Source: Rhinopithecus roxellana (taxonomy: Eukaryota; Chordata; Mammalia; Primates; Cercopithecidae). Taken from it: a stretch of 64,000 nt of DNA. The stretch lies in NCBI RefSeq assembly GCF_007565055.1, contig NC_044553.1:128406241-128470240 (forward strand). The letters are read 5' to 3'. The position numbers were made by a program, and so were the translations under genes. Position 1 is the stretch's first letter. Every line of letters starts with the position of its first letter. The notes beneath the pieces were generated by a model. It was not told the origin of the DNA. It did not search any database and saw only the letters and a list, made by a program, of their open reading frames with translations. Positions 1 through 12,000 of the stretch are shown piece after piece.

Positions 1-337
1 GAGTCATGAATAATGATGGGTGCAAGCTTGGAAACCAATGCTTCCACCATGCTCAATCGCTGCACGAGACAGGGAGCAGGTCTAAGAAGGGAATGGGATG
101 TCTGGAGAGAGTCAGGGGCCCTGTGGGTTGACCAAAGCACACAAGAAGGGCAGAGTAGACACAGCAGTCATGGAAAAGAAATAAAGAATCTCCACGAAGA
201 AGCATGTCCAATCAAGGTGTCTTCGTGTGAAATGCTTTATGCTATGTTAGTCCTCTTCACTGTCTCCCCAACACAGTCTTCAGTGACTTCTTCATTTTCA
301 ACAAAGCTCTTGTACAGAGGGAACGCTGTGGACTAAA

Positions 338-645
338 TATTTGTGTCTCCCCAAAATGTGTATGTTGAAATCCTAACTGCCAAGGTGGTAGTATTGGGAG
401 GTGGGGACCTTATAAAAGCTTTTATAGTGCCCTTGTAAAAGCTCCCTTGCCCCTTCAGCCATGTGAGAACATACCAAGAAGGCACCATCTATGATGCAAG
501 AAGCCCTCACCGGACACTGAATCTGCTGGCACTTTCATCTAGGACTCCCAAGCTCTAGAACTGTGAGTAATAAATCTCTGTTGCTTATTAGCCATTCAAT
601 CTAAGGTAAGTTGTTATAGTAGCTCAGGTCTAGGGGACAGCCGAC
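338..645 (+). mobile_element. MaLR-like LTR (MLT1/MST-like)
   Basis: Reads 'tgtgtctccccaaaatg' and 'gttgaaatcctaact', then 'accatgtgagaacatacc'-like sequence and an AATAAA-type end ('gtgagtaataaatctctgttg') before a 'gttatagtagctcagg' tail. The body is shortened relative to the related copy at 5088-5455. Family assigned from memory. Confidence 0.65.
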
Positions 646-800
646 GTATGAGTTATGAGCCTAATGGAGTTTACAGTATCTGTTAATAGTTGTTAAATAA
701 TTAATTAAGGACCACTAATGGAGTACCAAACCCCAGCCTGTCATGAGGTACTCACCTGTCTAGGTAGCCCTGCTGCCTGCCCCATCACACCCCTGAAAAC

Positions 801-1099
801 TCTTTTTTTTTTTTTTTGAAACAGAGTTTTGTTCTTGTTGTCCAGGCTGGAGTGCAGTGGCACAGTCTCAGCTCACTGCAAGTCACCTCCCAAGTTCAAG
901 TGATTCTCCTGCCTCAGCCTCCTGAGTAGCTGGGATTACAGGCACGTGCCACCATACCCAGTTAATTTTTGTATTTTTAGTAGAGACAGGGTTTCGCCAT
1001 GTCGGCCAGACTGGTCTCAAACTCCTGACCTCAGGTGATTCACCCACCTCAGCCTCCCAAAGTGCTGGGATTACAGGCTTGAGCCACTGTGCCCAGCTG
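801..1099 (-). mobile_element. Alu, antisense
   Basis: T-run at 802-817, then the reversed right and left monomers ('ccaggctggagtgcagtgg', 'gctgggattacagg'), ending 'gagccactgtgcccagc'. Essentially full length; old S/J-type by its substitutions. Confidence 0.95.
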
Positions 1100-2283
1100 C
1101 TGGAACCTCTTTGTAGAGAACAACCTCCAAGTCCAGTAGACATCATTTGCATTTCACCTTGGCAACATGTGATACTGATACATGCCCTCCTTGTTGAAAT
1201 ATTACCTTCCTTACTTCCTTAACTCCCTTCAACAGTCCCAGTTCCACGTAAGAAAACAGAAAGTCTACGTATTTCAAGAAGAAAAAAAAAATTAATCCAA
1301 GAAATTAGTTGCATAACAGAAATCACTGGATGAACTACAGAAGCAGAGGTCAGTGGACTTCCGCTGAGATGCAGAGCTTAGAGGCATGTCGACAAAGCAG
1401 GATCCAGAGGCAGGGAGGCTGCTGCTGTGGTCACACTGTGCCCTCCACACCCACCTCTCTGTTTGTACAGAGCTGGTGACAACCCACCGGAATGCTGAGT
1501 CCAGCCATCACAACCACCCCGACTCCCAGGGCCCTGCAGCTCATGCCAGCAGGACCAGCAGGAGGAAGGTGGCCTCTGCCTTCCTGCAGCTGTCCATATC
1601 CACCTAACTGCAGAAGCTAACTATTATTTCAGGCCTTAGTTGCAAGGGCATCTGGAAAATGTTTCTGCTGCTTGTTTACGTATGTTCCAATGTCTCACAC
1701 TGGAGAAAGGGTGACACGCAGGTGGAGTGCCAGTCCACTGTGTCTGCCCAACTCACTGCATGTTCTTCCTGCTTCCGCGACCACAGCCCTTCCTCCAGTC
1801 TTGGTTCCTTACAGGCATCTTGAACCCATTTCATGGTCTACATACTTGTTGGGCTATTTTACTTTCTTTCTTGTTTCCAACTCCCATCTACTTGCTAGCA
1901 CACCTCAAGCCAGGGTTGCTACCACAGATCCGTCCCTGAATGTCTCACTGAAATCTCCCCTAGGACGTCTCAAAAACTTCAAGCTCTGTGTGCCAAGAGC
2001 TAAACAGATCGCACGCCCCCAGATAAACATACCTGTGCCTTGCCTCCTAAGTCAGGCCACAGCACTGCTGTTTATCCCATTGCAAAGTCTGGACCCTTTG
2101 CACCTGGTTTTAATTTAATTGTTTTTTACTTCTCATGCCCAGACCAATTGCTATGAACTCCACCTGTACTGAAGCCATTCCACGCTGCTGTTTTGTCTCC
2201 CTCAGACACATGCTCCGTATCATGGCCAATGTCTGAAATGCAGGAGCTGAAACTGTGTCATTTTCCTCCTTACAATCCATGCT
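1100..2283. other. Unassigned interval, possible L2-like stretch
   Basis: No gene seen. The pyrimidine-rich part at 1740-2105 loosely resembles L2. The 148-residue frame at 1672-2118 has no recognisable domain. Confidence 0.4.
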
Positions 2284-2611
2284 GGGCTGGGCGCAGTGGC
2301 TCACGCCTGTAATCCCAACACTTTGGGAGGCCGAGGTGGGTGGATCACCTGCAGTCAGGAGTTCAAGAGCAGCCTGGCCAAAATGGCAAAACCCTGTCTC
2401 TAGTAAAAATACAATGACAACAACAAAATAGCCGGGCATGGTGGCAGGCACCTGTAATCCCAGCTACTTGGGAGGCTGAGGCAGGAGAATCTCTTGAACC
2501 TGGGAGGAAGAAGTTGCAGTGAGGTGAGACAGCGCCATTGCACTCCAGCCTGGGTGACAAGAGTGAAACTCTGTCAAAACAAAACAAAACAAAACGAAAC
2601 AAAACAAAACC
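2284..2611 (+). mobile_element. Alu, sense, with an (AAAAC)n tail
   Basis: Starts 'ggctgggcgcagtggctca' and ends 'gaaactctgtc' followed by an AAAAC-repeat tail to about 2611. Full length. Confidence 0.95.
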
Positions 2612-4017
2612 AATGCTTCCTGAAATGAAACATAAACCTTTGCTATGACTTAAATTGCACATCATGATCTGATCCATGCTCGCCCTCTCAGCCACATTAC
2701 CTGCTGCTCTCCCATTGTTTCACCCTGAACCTTAATAAGCTGTCTTCAGCTTCCCAAATGAACCAAGCTGTCTCCCACCAACACAGTTTTGCACATTCTG
2801 CTCTGTCTACCCTGACCTGTTTTTCTAACTTCGCCCACCTCTTTCCTGACATCCTTGAGTGTCAGCTTAGCTGTCCCTAGGAAGCATTTCTCAAGCTGGC
2901 AGATCGGAGTAGGTGGACCTTTAATATCCTCCCAGGAGCCTGGTCCTGATGCCTGTATTATCTGGGGACTTGAAGTTCAGAGACAGCAGGAACAGTCCTG
3001 TAGAGTTGACAAAGCCTGGCCCACAAGAAGCCTCTCCGAAGAATGCCATTTCTCAGAACCTGTTGATGGCCCAGCATTTCCTGTCAGTTAAATCCCATAT
3101 CCCAGAGCCTTCCTATGGTAACAACTGTGCAGCCTGCAGCCATGTGTCTTGGCTCTGCAGCTGCCCTCCCTGTGAAGAGCTCACCCTTGTCTCAGTGCCT
3201 GAGAGTGCATTGCAGCTTCTCGCATCTGTGTTTTCACTGATACACTCTTTTTCTGAGATTTTCTCCCTTTTCCTTTCAGGCTGCCAGAACCCTTCTCAGT
3301 CTTTGAATCCTGCACCAAGCAAACCTCTTCCACAAAGCTTTCCTCATCCCCTCAGCAGGGCTTGGTTCTCCGTCTTTGGGCCCATCAGCACTTTGTCTTA
3401 CCTTCACTAAGGCCCACTGAACTCTGCCCCAACACTGGCTTTTCCTCCCACCTAGACTGAAAGACAAAAGTGCGCAGTTGTAATGTCTAACGAATCCCCG
3501 TGTTTCATGGAGCAGATGGTCACAAGAGCCACTTAGCAAAGACTAAAAGGTCACTCTTTATAAATATCCTGAGAAGCAAGGAAACTGCTCTTCTGACTAT
3601 CAGAGAAGAAAAGATGTATCAATAAACCACAGAATTCCTTACAGCCTTTGAAAAACTAGTCGGATTCATGTGACGTCATGGGAGAGGACACATTCCTCTC
3701 TAACTACTGATGTGGAGAGAAATCTCTGGTCTCACTTCTGCCCTCACTGTTTTATAATTAAACAACTTCAATGGATATACCAGGATAATCACTGCACAGT
3801 ATTAGATAGATTTCTTTACTGAAAGAAATCTGTATGAGTAATGAAAGAAACAAGAAAAATCCTCTCATATTTATGTGTATTAGAAGGAGAGCAGTTGGAA
3901 TTAATGAAAAGTCAAAATCCAGATGCATGAGTACCAACCAGCAATGTGTATTGCAAACTCTCGCTGGCCTCATCAGAGGAATTGACCATCATTTCTTCTT
4001 CACAGCCTGCAGACCAG
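2612..4017. other. Unassigned interval, possible old L2 pieces
   Basis: No gene seen. Segments at 2640-2850 and 3280-3470 read like decayed L2. The rest looks unique. Confidence 0.4.
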
Positions 4018-4135
4018 AGAAGGATATAGTTATCACTATTTTACAGGTAAAAAACCTGAGACTCACAAAAGCTAAGTCACTTGTCCAAAATTACAGTCAG
4101 TGAATGGAAGGGTCTGGATTCCAACCCTGATCGCT
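4018..4135 (-). mobile_element. MIR fragment, antisense
   Basis: Core-like 'attttacaggtaaaaaacctgagac', 'aagtcacttgtccaaaattaca' and 'ggatt-ccaaccc' are the reversed MIR pattern. Ancient and degenerate. Confidence 0.7.
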
Positions 4136-4630
4136 CATTCTTTACCATTCTGCCATACTTTAAGAATAGACCTGTAATTAGTATGGAGCTAAAGGAAGGG
4201 GAAATTCCTTGGGGGAGTTACTCTAATGAGTAGGTGAGAGTGATTTGTAATTAGCATATCAAGGATTTCTAAGTAAATTAGTGTTTGCTTCTGGAAGGGG
4301 CTTGAAACTTGAAAATGGAGTTCTGTTAGGTAGGACCACATGCTCAGCTTTCCTATAAGAAGCATCCGAGATTAACTCTGCACCTCGCTGTCTGAGTCAT
4401 CCCAGGCCCTACTGTGGAGGTGAGAATTAATTAGATTTGCCTACGTGTGTTTCATCAAACTAGAAGAATAAGAAGCGTTAATCACCACCCTCTTTTCTAT
4501 ACTATCAATTTAGTTAATTTGGGGCTGGTTTCCTTCTGAGTGGTAAAGCTTTGTGACTTTGTGATGTTCGACTCCCAGCCTCCCTTGAGCTCTATGGGGG
4601 TGGGGGCCACTCCCCAGGCAGCTGTCTACA

Positions 4631-4826
4631 CTGGCGTTCTACTGTGTTCTGGCAATGGGAGAGCTCTGCACTGGTGTTGTACTGTGTTCTGGCAATGGGA
4701 GAGCTCTGCACTGGCGTTCTGCTGTGTTCTGGCAATGGGAGAGCTCTGCACTGGTATTCTACTGTGTTCTGGCAATGGGAGAGCTCTGCACTGACGTTCT
4801 ACTGTGTTCTGGCAATGGGAGAGCTC
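4631..4826 (+). repeat. Minisatellite, 40-bp unit, about 5 copies
   Basis: Five head-to-tail 40-bp units begin at 4631, 4671, 4711, 4751 and 4791. Each has a nearly constant core 'tgtgttctggcaatggga' plus 'gagctctgca', and a variable leading segment such as 'ctggcgttct' or 'ctggtgttgt'. The fifth unit loses homology after 'gagctc'. The long open frames across it in several frames come from the repeat. Confidence 0.97.
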
Positions 4827-4884
4827 ACTGCAGAGGCTGCAGATCACCTGCATCAGAACCCTGCTCCTGCAACTCAGAAAGGTT

Positions 4885-5060
4885 AGTTCACCTATCTCCA
4901 TCTGCCACAGTTTTTCTATCTGAAAAGTAGGGTTAATAAGAATCCTGACTGTTTAGGATTGACAGAAAGATGAACGGAGTTAATTTTTACCTATAGTGCA
5001 ACCTCTATAAATGGTACCTATTACTGTTATTGCCAGTTCTTGTAAACAGGTTGCTCAATA
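4885..5060 (+). mobile_element. MIR fragment, sense
   Basis: Degenerate MIR pattern: 'tatctgaaaagtagggttaataa', then a segment on the 'ggattgacagaaagatgaa' pattern, then 'tattactgttattgcc'. Confidence 0.6.
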
Positions 5061-5087
5061 GATGCTTTGAATTTGGGTACTACCGTT

Positions 5088-5455
5088 AATGGGATGTTTG
5101 GGTGTCTCCAAAATTCATATGTTGAGGCCCAATTCCCAGTGGGCTGGTGTTAGGAGACGAAACCTTTGGAAGATGATTAGGTCATGAGGATAGGGCCCTC
5201 ATGAGTGGGCTTAGTGCCCTTATAAGAAGATACAGGAGAGAGCTTGCTCCTCTCTGTGCCCTCCACCATGTGAGGATACAATGAGAAGATGGCCAACTGT
5301 GAACCAGGTGGTGGGCCCTCACCAGACACCGAATCTGCTGGCACTTTGATCTTGGAATTCCAGACTCCTGAACTGCAAGAAATAAATGTTGTTGTTTAAG
5401 CCATCCAGTCTCTGACATTTATTATGTCCACTTGAGGCGACTAAGATAGACATTA
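5088..5455 (+). mobile_element. MaLR-like LTR (MLT1/MST-like)
   Basis: Contains 'aaaattcatatgttgaggcc', 'gattaggtcatgagg', 'agtgcccttataagaag', 'caccatgtgagga', 'agaaataaatgttgttgt' as the polyadenylation region, and a terminal 'cgactaagataga'. Same family as 338-645 and a fuller copy. Confidence 0.75.
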
Positions 5456-5710
5456 ACAGTAAGAAGAGAAGGAAGCCAGCAAAGGAGAGAGGGAGAAAGA
5501 AGGAAGAACAAGACATCTGGAAATTAGTTCTTTCTGGCAAGATTTTAGTTTCACTCTGAAAACTCTTAGAACTCAAATGGCTCACCCTCCTTAAAGCTGG
5601 GTCTCCTTAAAGGATCCTTCCTTGTCTAGGACATTATAGGGCAGCACAAGTATCAGTTCTCCACAATGGAGTCAGCCCAGCAGCCACTGGGCTGGCCTCT
5701 AACGTGAAAA

Positions 5711-5752
5711 CAGACTTGCGCTGACCTCTAGCAGACTTGCGCTGACCTCTAA
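5711..5752 (+). repeat. 21-bp tandem duplication
   Basis: 'cagacttgcgctgacctcta' occurs at 5711 and again at 5732, period 21. A diverged third relative ('ctggcctctaac') precedes it. Confidence 0.85.
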
Positions 5753-6469
5753 CATGTCTACAGCACCGCCAGCCCCATCTCTGGGTCATTAGAAGGCTTC
5801 ATGTTGGCACAAAAGCTGTGTAATCTGGGTAACAATAACATGAAGAAAAAACCCGACATCCTGGGGATGATGCCAGTGATCTGGGCACTGTAATTGCTAT
5901 AATTAAAAGCAAACCCAGCACTGCAGCAAAAGTAGGTCAGTCATCGGCTTGGTGCAGTCTGGATGAGAGTGGAAAGCAAACATTAAAAAAAAAAAAGACA
6001 TGAAGGTAAACAACGTTTTATAATAGTTCAGCAAGAAATCGACTAGGATTCCGCATAGTTGTGTCTGTATATTAAAAGGTAACCTCATCAGTGCAGTGGT
6101 AGCTTAGACAATATTTCATAACGGTGGAATTTCAGAGCACAGGGGACATTTTGTTCCAGTTCTTAGTTGATGCTGTCTTTGTTTAAGTAACAAAAACATC
6201 GATCCAAATACAAGCTCAACTTTTTCCTTGTTGGGAGACAATTGCCTTCATATCCAGAGCAGGGATGGTGCTTGGTGAAATCCCTGACTGCACACCTCCA
6301 AGGTTTTATTTACAACAAATCAATCGTGGAAACTGAAGCTGGCTGGGGCCACCAGTGGAAACTGGAGAAAAGGGCTTATATGTCAGGGCCCCTTCCTGTG
6401 GCTTCTCTTTTAGATGGACAAAAAGAGATGTGCTAGTCCTACTAGTTGTGCGCAAGGAGTAGATGTGGG

Positions 6470-6605
6470 ACTTTGTAAACAGACAAACAGGGCTAGAATC
6501 CCAGCTCCTCCCTCTCTACTTAACTAAACTTGAGCAAGTTAATTCCTGAAGTCTTGATTTTCCTCACTATAAAATGTATATAATAATAAATTAAATGAGA
6601 TCATG
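6470..6605 (+). mobile_element. MIR fragment, sense
   Basis: MIR-like 'agaatcccagctcc', 'cttgagcaagtta' and 'ttcctcactataaaatg' ending in 'taaatgagatcatg'. Confidence 0.75.
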
Positions 6606-6655
6606 TACACATATGATATATATACATATACACATATTACACACATATATATAAA
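6590..6655 (+). repeat. AT/CA-rich simple repeat
   Basis: Alternating purine-pyrimidine sequence (at, ca, ta steps) directly follows the MIR end. Confidence 0.7.
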
Positions 6656-7240
6656 GTTCTTGTTTTGCTATAGGCACCCAATCAATGGAAATGACTGATT
6701 TTAGTGCTTTGTTCACGTGTTTCCAGGGGATGTCTTCTACCTGCTCCTGAGACCCAGGAAAGCCCATTATGCTTGAGACAAGAAAAAACAAACCAAGCCC
6801 AGATCCTTTACCTGCACCATTTTCAGGAGGGACTGAGGGAAAGAAAACCAGAGTGGAGCTGTTGCCGTGCCAGCAAGCAGGCATGTCACTCAAATGCACC
6901 CACACAGCTCCCCAAGCTGACATGACCCCTGAGTCAAATTTCTTCATCCCCTCCACCTGCCTGTCTGTGAAAATGTTTTGTCTTAAAGTGTATTCCCCCT
7001 GGAGGAGTGAAACACCTTTTATTGGGTGTCAAATGCCCCTCTCTGGTGTCTAGCGTGGCTTTTGCTTTGTTTTCTGCCTCTTCCAGGCACTTAGGAGGGA
7101 AAGGAGCTGTATCCTCTGCCATCTGCCCCACCTCGGAATAGGGCAGGGTGGGCATGAGGGCCAGAGATGCTCAGGAGATTCCTGGGACTCGTTTTGGTGA
7201 CAAGAGGGGAGAAAGCAACTGACCAGAGGCATTTAAAAAT

Positions 7241-7249
7241 GTCCCACAC
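7241..7249 (+). repeat. 5' target-site duplication of the L1
   Basis: GTCCCACAC, preceded by a run of A at 7235-7239, matches 13464-13472 exactly. Confidence 0.8.
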
Positions 7250-8444
7250 ATCTTTATATCTCCAGGCTGTACTTTTCCCCTGCTGGAACCAGGGAGGCTG
7301 GACGGCTTGGTCCCAGGAGGTATTCCCCACAGCCCAACACGCCGGCTGTGGCAGACTGCAATCAGAGTGCCTCTTCAGGCCTGACCTTGACCCCTCCCTC
7401 CTCACTGGGCAGGGCCCTCCCTACAGGAACTGCAGCAACTCCAGCCAGGGGCTCAGGGATAGAACTCAGAGCTCCCTGGGCCTGAGCCCCTAGTGGGAAG
7501 GGTGGCTGCAGTCTCCACAAACAGCAGACTTAGTCTTTTCTCCTGCTAGTTCTGAGGAACCCCGGCAGTGCAAAAGAGTGAGTTTCCCCCCAGCACAGCC
7601 ACTTCTTCCACCAAGGGACAGCCAAGGGCTTTGTTAAACTGGTCCTGCTCCCCTTGCCACCCCACTGGGTGAGACCTTCCAACAGGAGTTGGCAGACACA
7701 CTATACAGGAGCGTTCCTACTGGCATCAGGTTGGTGTCCCTCAAGGTCAGAAATCCCAGAGGAAGGAGCAAGCACCCATCTTTGCTGTTCTCCAGCCTCC
7801 TTGAGTGACATCTCCAGGTGCAGGAGTGAACCAGATGAATAGGGCCTGAAGTGAATCCCCAGCAAACCACACCCACCCTACAGAAGAGGGATCTGACTAT
7901 TGAAAGAAAAACAGACAAACAGGAAGCAACAACAACAGCATCAACAAAAAAAGTCCCCACCAAACCTCATCTAAGGATCAGCAGCCTCAAAGATCGAAAC
8001 TAGACAAACCCATGAAGATGAGAAAGAATCAATGAAAAAAAAATGCTGAAAACCCAAAAGGCCAGAGTGCCTCTCCTCCTCCAAATGATTGCAATACCTC
8101 TCCAGCAAGGGCATAGAACTGAACAGAGAATGAGATGGATGAATTGACAGAAGTAGGCTTCAGAAGATGAATAATAAAAAATCTCTGCTGTGGAAAAGGA
8201 GCATGTTCTAACTCAATGCAGAGAAGCCAAGAACCTTGATAAAAGGTTACAGGAGCTGCTCACTATAATAACCAGTTTAGAGAGGAACATAAATAACCGG
8301 ATGGAGCTGAAAAACACAGCATGAGAACTTTGTGAAGCATACACGAGTATCAATAGCCAAATCAATCAAGCAGAAGAAAGAATATCAGAGATTGAAGACC
8401 ATCTTGCTGAAATAAGGCAGGCAAACAGGATTAAAGAAAAAAGA

Positions 8445-8898
8445 ATGAAAAGGAATGAACAAAACCTCCAAGAAATATGGAACTATGTAAAAAGACCAAA
8501 TCTACAATTGATTGGTGTACCAGAAAGAGATGGGGAGAATGGAACCAAGTTGGAAAACACCTTTCAGGATATTATCCTGGAGAACTTCCCCAACCTAGCA
8601 AGACAGGCCAACATTCAAATTCAGGAAATACAGAGAATACCACTAAGATACTCCACCAGAAGATAACCCAAAACACATAATCGTCAGCTTCTCCAAGGTT
8701 GAAATGAAGGAAAAAATGTTAAGAGCAATCAGAGAGAAAGATCAGTTCACCTACAAAGTGAAGCCCATAAGACTAACAGCAGATCTCTCAGCAGAAACCC
8801 TACAAGCCAGAAGAGAGTGGAGGCCAATATTCAACATTCTTAAAAAAAAAAAAAAAAAAAGAATTTTCAACCCAGAATTTCATATCCAGATGAACTAA
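8445..8898 (+). pseudogene. L1 ORF1 remnant (RNA-binding protein of L1)
   Basis: Two open pieces in different frames (8445-8666 and 8704-8898) match the RRM and C-terminal domains of L1 ORF1p, the RNA-binding chaperone of the L1 particle. Motifs include LIGVPERDGENGTKLENTFQ in the first and RLTADLSAETLQARREW in the second. The coiled-coil region upstream (about 8140-8440) is visible only as nucleotide homology. A frame change between the pieces and a homopolymer run at 8842-8859 inactivate it. Confidence 0.85.
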
Positions 8899-9084
8899 GC
8901 AAAGGAAAAATAAAATCCTTTTCAGACAAGCAAATGCTGAGGGACTTTGTCACCATCAGGCTTGTCTTGCAAGAGCTCCTGAAGGAAGCACTAAATATGG
9001 AAAGGAAAAACTGGTACCAGCCACTGCAGAAACACACTGAAATATAAAGACCAATGACACCATGAAGAAACTGCATCAACTAGT

Positions 9085-12000
9085 ATGCAAAATAATCAGA
9101 TAGCATCATGATGACAGGATAAATTTACACATAACAATATTAACCTTAAATATAAATGGGCTAAATGCCCCCAATTAAAAGACACAGACTGGCAGATTGG
9201 ATCAAGATTAAAGACCCATGGGTGTGCTATATTCAAGAGACCCATCTCACATGCAAAGACATACATAGGCTCAAAATAAAGGGTTGGAGGAAAACTTACC
9301 AAGCAAATGGAAAGCAAAAAAAAAAAAAAAAAAAGCAGGAGTTGCAATCCTAGTCTCTGACAAAACAGACTTTAAACCAACGAAGATCAAAAAAGACAAA
9401 GAAGGGCATTATATAATGGTAAAGAGATCAATGCAACAAGCTCACTATCCTAAATATATGTGCACCCAATACAGGAGCACCCAGATTCATAAAACAAGCT
9501 CTTAGAGACCTACAGAGACTCCCACACAATAATACTGGGGGACTTTAACACCCCACTGTCAATATTAGACAGATCAACAAGACAGAAAATTAACAAGGAT
9601 ATCCAGGACTTGAACTCAGCTCTGGATCCAGTGGAACTAATAGACATCTACAGAACTCTCTATCCAAATCAACAGACTATACATTCTTCTCAGTGCCACA
9701 TGGCACTTATTCTAAAATTGACCACATAATTGAAAGTAAAACACTCCTCACTCAGAAAATGCAAAAAAACTGAAATCATAACAAATAGTCTCTCAGACCA
9801 CAGAGCAATCAAATTAAACTCAGGATTCAGAAACTCACTCAAAACAGCACAAGTACAAAGAAATTGAACAACCTGCTCCTGAATGACTGCTGGGTAAATA
9901 ATGAAATTAAGGCAGAAATCAAGAAGTTATTTGAAACCAATGAGAACAAAGAGACAACGTAGTAGAATCTCTGCAACACAGCTAAAGCAGTGTTGAGGGA
10001 AATTTATAGCACTAAATGCGCACATCAGAAAGCTAGAAATATCTCAAATTGACACCCTAACATCACAATTAAAAGAAGTAGAGAAGCAAGAGCAAACAAA
10101 TTCAAATCTAGCAGAAGACAAGAAATAGCTAAGATCACAGTGGAACTGAAGGAGATAGAGACACGAAAAGCCATTCAAAAAATCAATGAATCCAGGAGCT
10201 GGTTTTTTGAAAAAATTAATGAAATAGACTATTAGCTAGACTAATAAAGAAGAAAAGAGAGAAGAATCAAATAAACAAAATAAAAAATGATAAAGGGGAT
10301 ATCACCACCGACTCCACAAAAATACAAACTACTATTAGAGAATACTACAAACACCTCTATGCAAACAAACTAGAAGAAATGGATAAATTCCTGGACATAT
10401 GCACCCTCACAAGACTAAGCCAGGAAGAAGTAGAATACCTGAATTCTACTTATTAAATTGAGGCAATAATTAATAGCCTACCAACCAAAAAAAAAAAAGT
10501 CCAGGACCAGATGTATTCACAGTCTAATCCTGCCAGAGGTACAAAGAGGAACTGGTACCATTCCTTCTGAAACTATTTCAGACAGTTGAAAAGGAGGGAC
10601 TCCTCCCTAAATCATTTTACGAGGCCAGCATCATCCTGATACCAAAACCTTGCAGAGACACAACAAAAAAAAGAAAACTTCAAGCCAATATCCCTGATGA
10701 ACATTGATGCAAAAATCCTCAATAAAATACCAGCAAACCAAATCCAGCAGCACATCAAAAAGCTTATCCACCAGGATCAAGTTGGTTTCATCCTTGGGAT
10801 GCAAGTCTGGTTCAACATACACAAATCAATAAATGTAATTCATCTCATAAACAGAACCAATGACAAAAAACCACATGATTATCTCAATAGTTGCAGAAAA
10901 GGCCTTTGATAAAATTCAACATTCCTTCATGTTAAAAACTTTTGATAAACTAAGTATTGGTGGAGCATATCTCAAAATAATAAGAGCTATTTATGACAAA
11001 CACACAGCTAATATCATACAGAATGGGCAAAAACTGGAAGCATTCCCTTTGAAAACCAGCATAAGGCAAGGTTGCCCTCTCTCACCACTCCTATTCAACT
11101 TAGTATTGGACGTTTTGGCCAGGGCAATTAGACAAAGAAAGAAAGAAAGGTATTCAAATAGGAAGAGAGGAAGTCAAATTGTCTCTGTTTGCAGACAACA
11201 TGATCCCATATTTAGAAAACCCCATCATCTCAGCCTAAAAGCTCCTTAAGCTGATAAACACCTTTAGCAAAGTCTCAGGATACAAAATCAACATGCAAAA
11301 ATGACAAGCTTTCCTATACACCAACAATAGACAAGCAGAGAGCCAAATCATGAATGAACTCCCATTCACAATTGCTACAAAAAGAATAAAATACCTAGGA
11401 ATACAGCTAACAAGGGAAGTGAAGGAACTCTTCAAGGAGAACTACAAACCACTGCTCAAGAAAATAAGAGAGGACACAAACAAATGGAAAAACATTCCAT
11501 CCTCATGAATAGGAAAAATCAATATCGTGAAAATGGCCATACTGCACAAAGTAATTTATAGATTCAATGCTATTCCCATCAAACTACCACTGACATTCTT
11601 CACAGAATTAGAAAAACTATCTTAAATTTCATATGGAACCAAAAAAGAGCCAAGACAATCCTAAGCAAAAAGAACAAAGCTGGAGGCATCACACTACCTG
11701 ACTTCAAACTATGCGACAGAGCTACAGTAACCAAAACAGCATGATACTGGTACCAAAACAGACATATAGACCAATAGAACAGAACAGAGACCTAAGAAAT
11801 AACAACATACATCTACAACCATCTGATCTTCGACAAACCTGACAAAAATAAGCAATAGGGAAAGGATTCCCTATTTAATAAATGGTGCTGGGAAAACTGG
11901 CTAGCCATATGCAGAAAACTGAAACTGGACTCCTTCCTTATACATTATGCAAAAATTAACTCAAGATAGATTAAAGACTTAAATGTAAAACGAAAAACCG

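Larger units (their letters stand above)
5456..7240. other. Mostly unassigned interval
   Basis: Apart from the short duplication at 5711 and the MIR at 6470 I recognise nothing. Frames of 60-121 residues show no domains. Confidence 0.45.

Noticed and set aside
1672..2118. 148-residue plus frame
   Set aside because: No recognisable domain. The region has an L2-like pyrimidine-rich character.
4540..4930. Repetitive frames and a CRISPR-like look at the 40-bp array
   Set aside because: Units are contiguous without spacers, so it is a minisatellite. Frames follow from the repeat period.
10860..11249. 129-residue frame with reverse-transcriptase motifs as a live gene
   Set aside because: It is a fragment of L1 ORF2 with flanking stops and frame changes.
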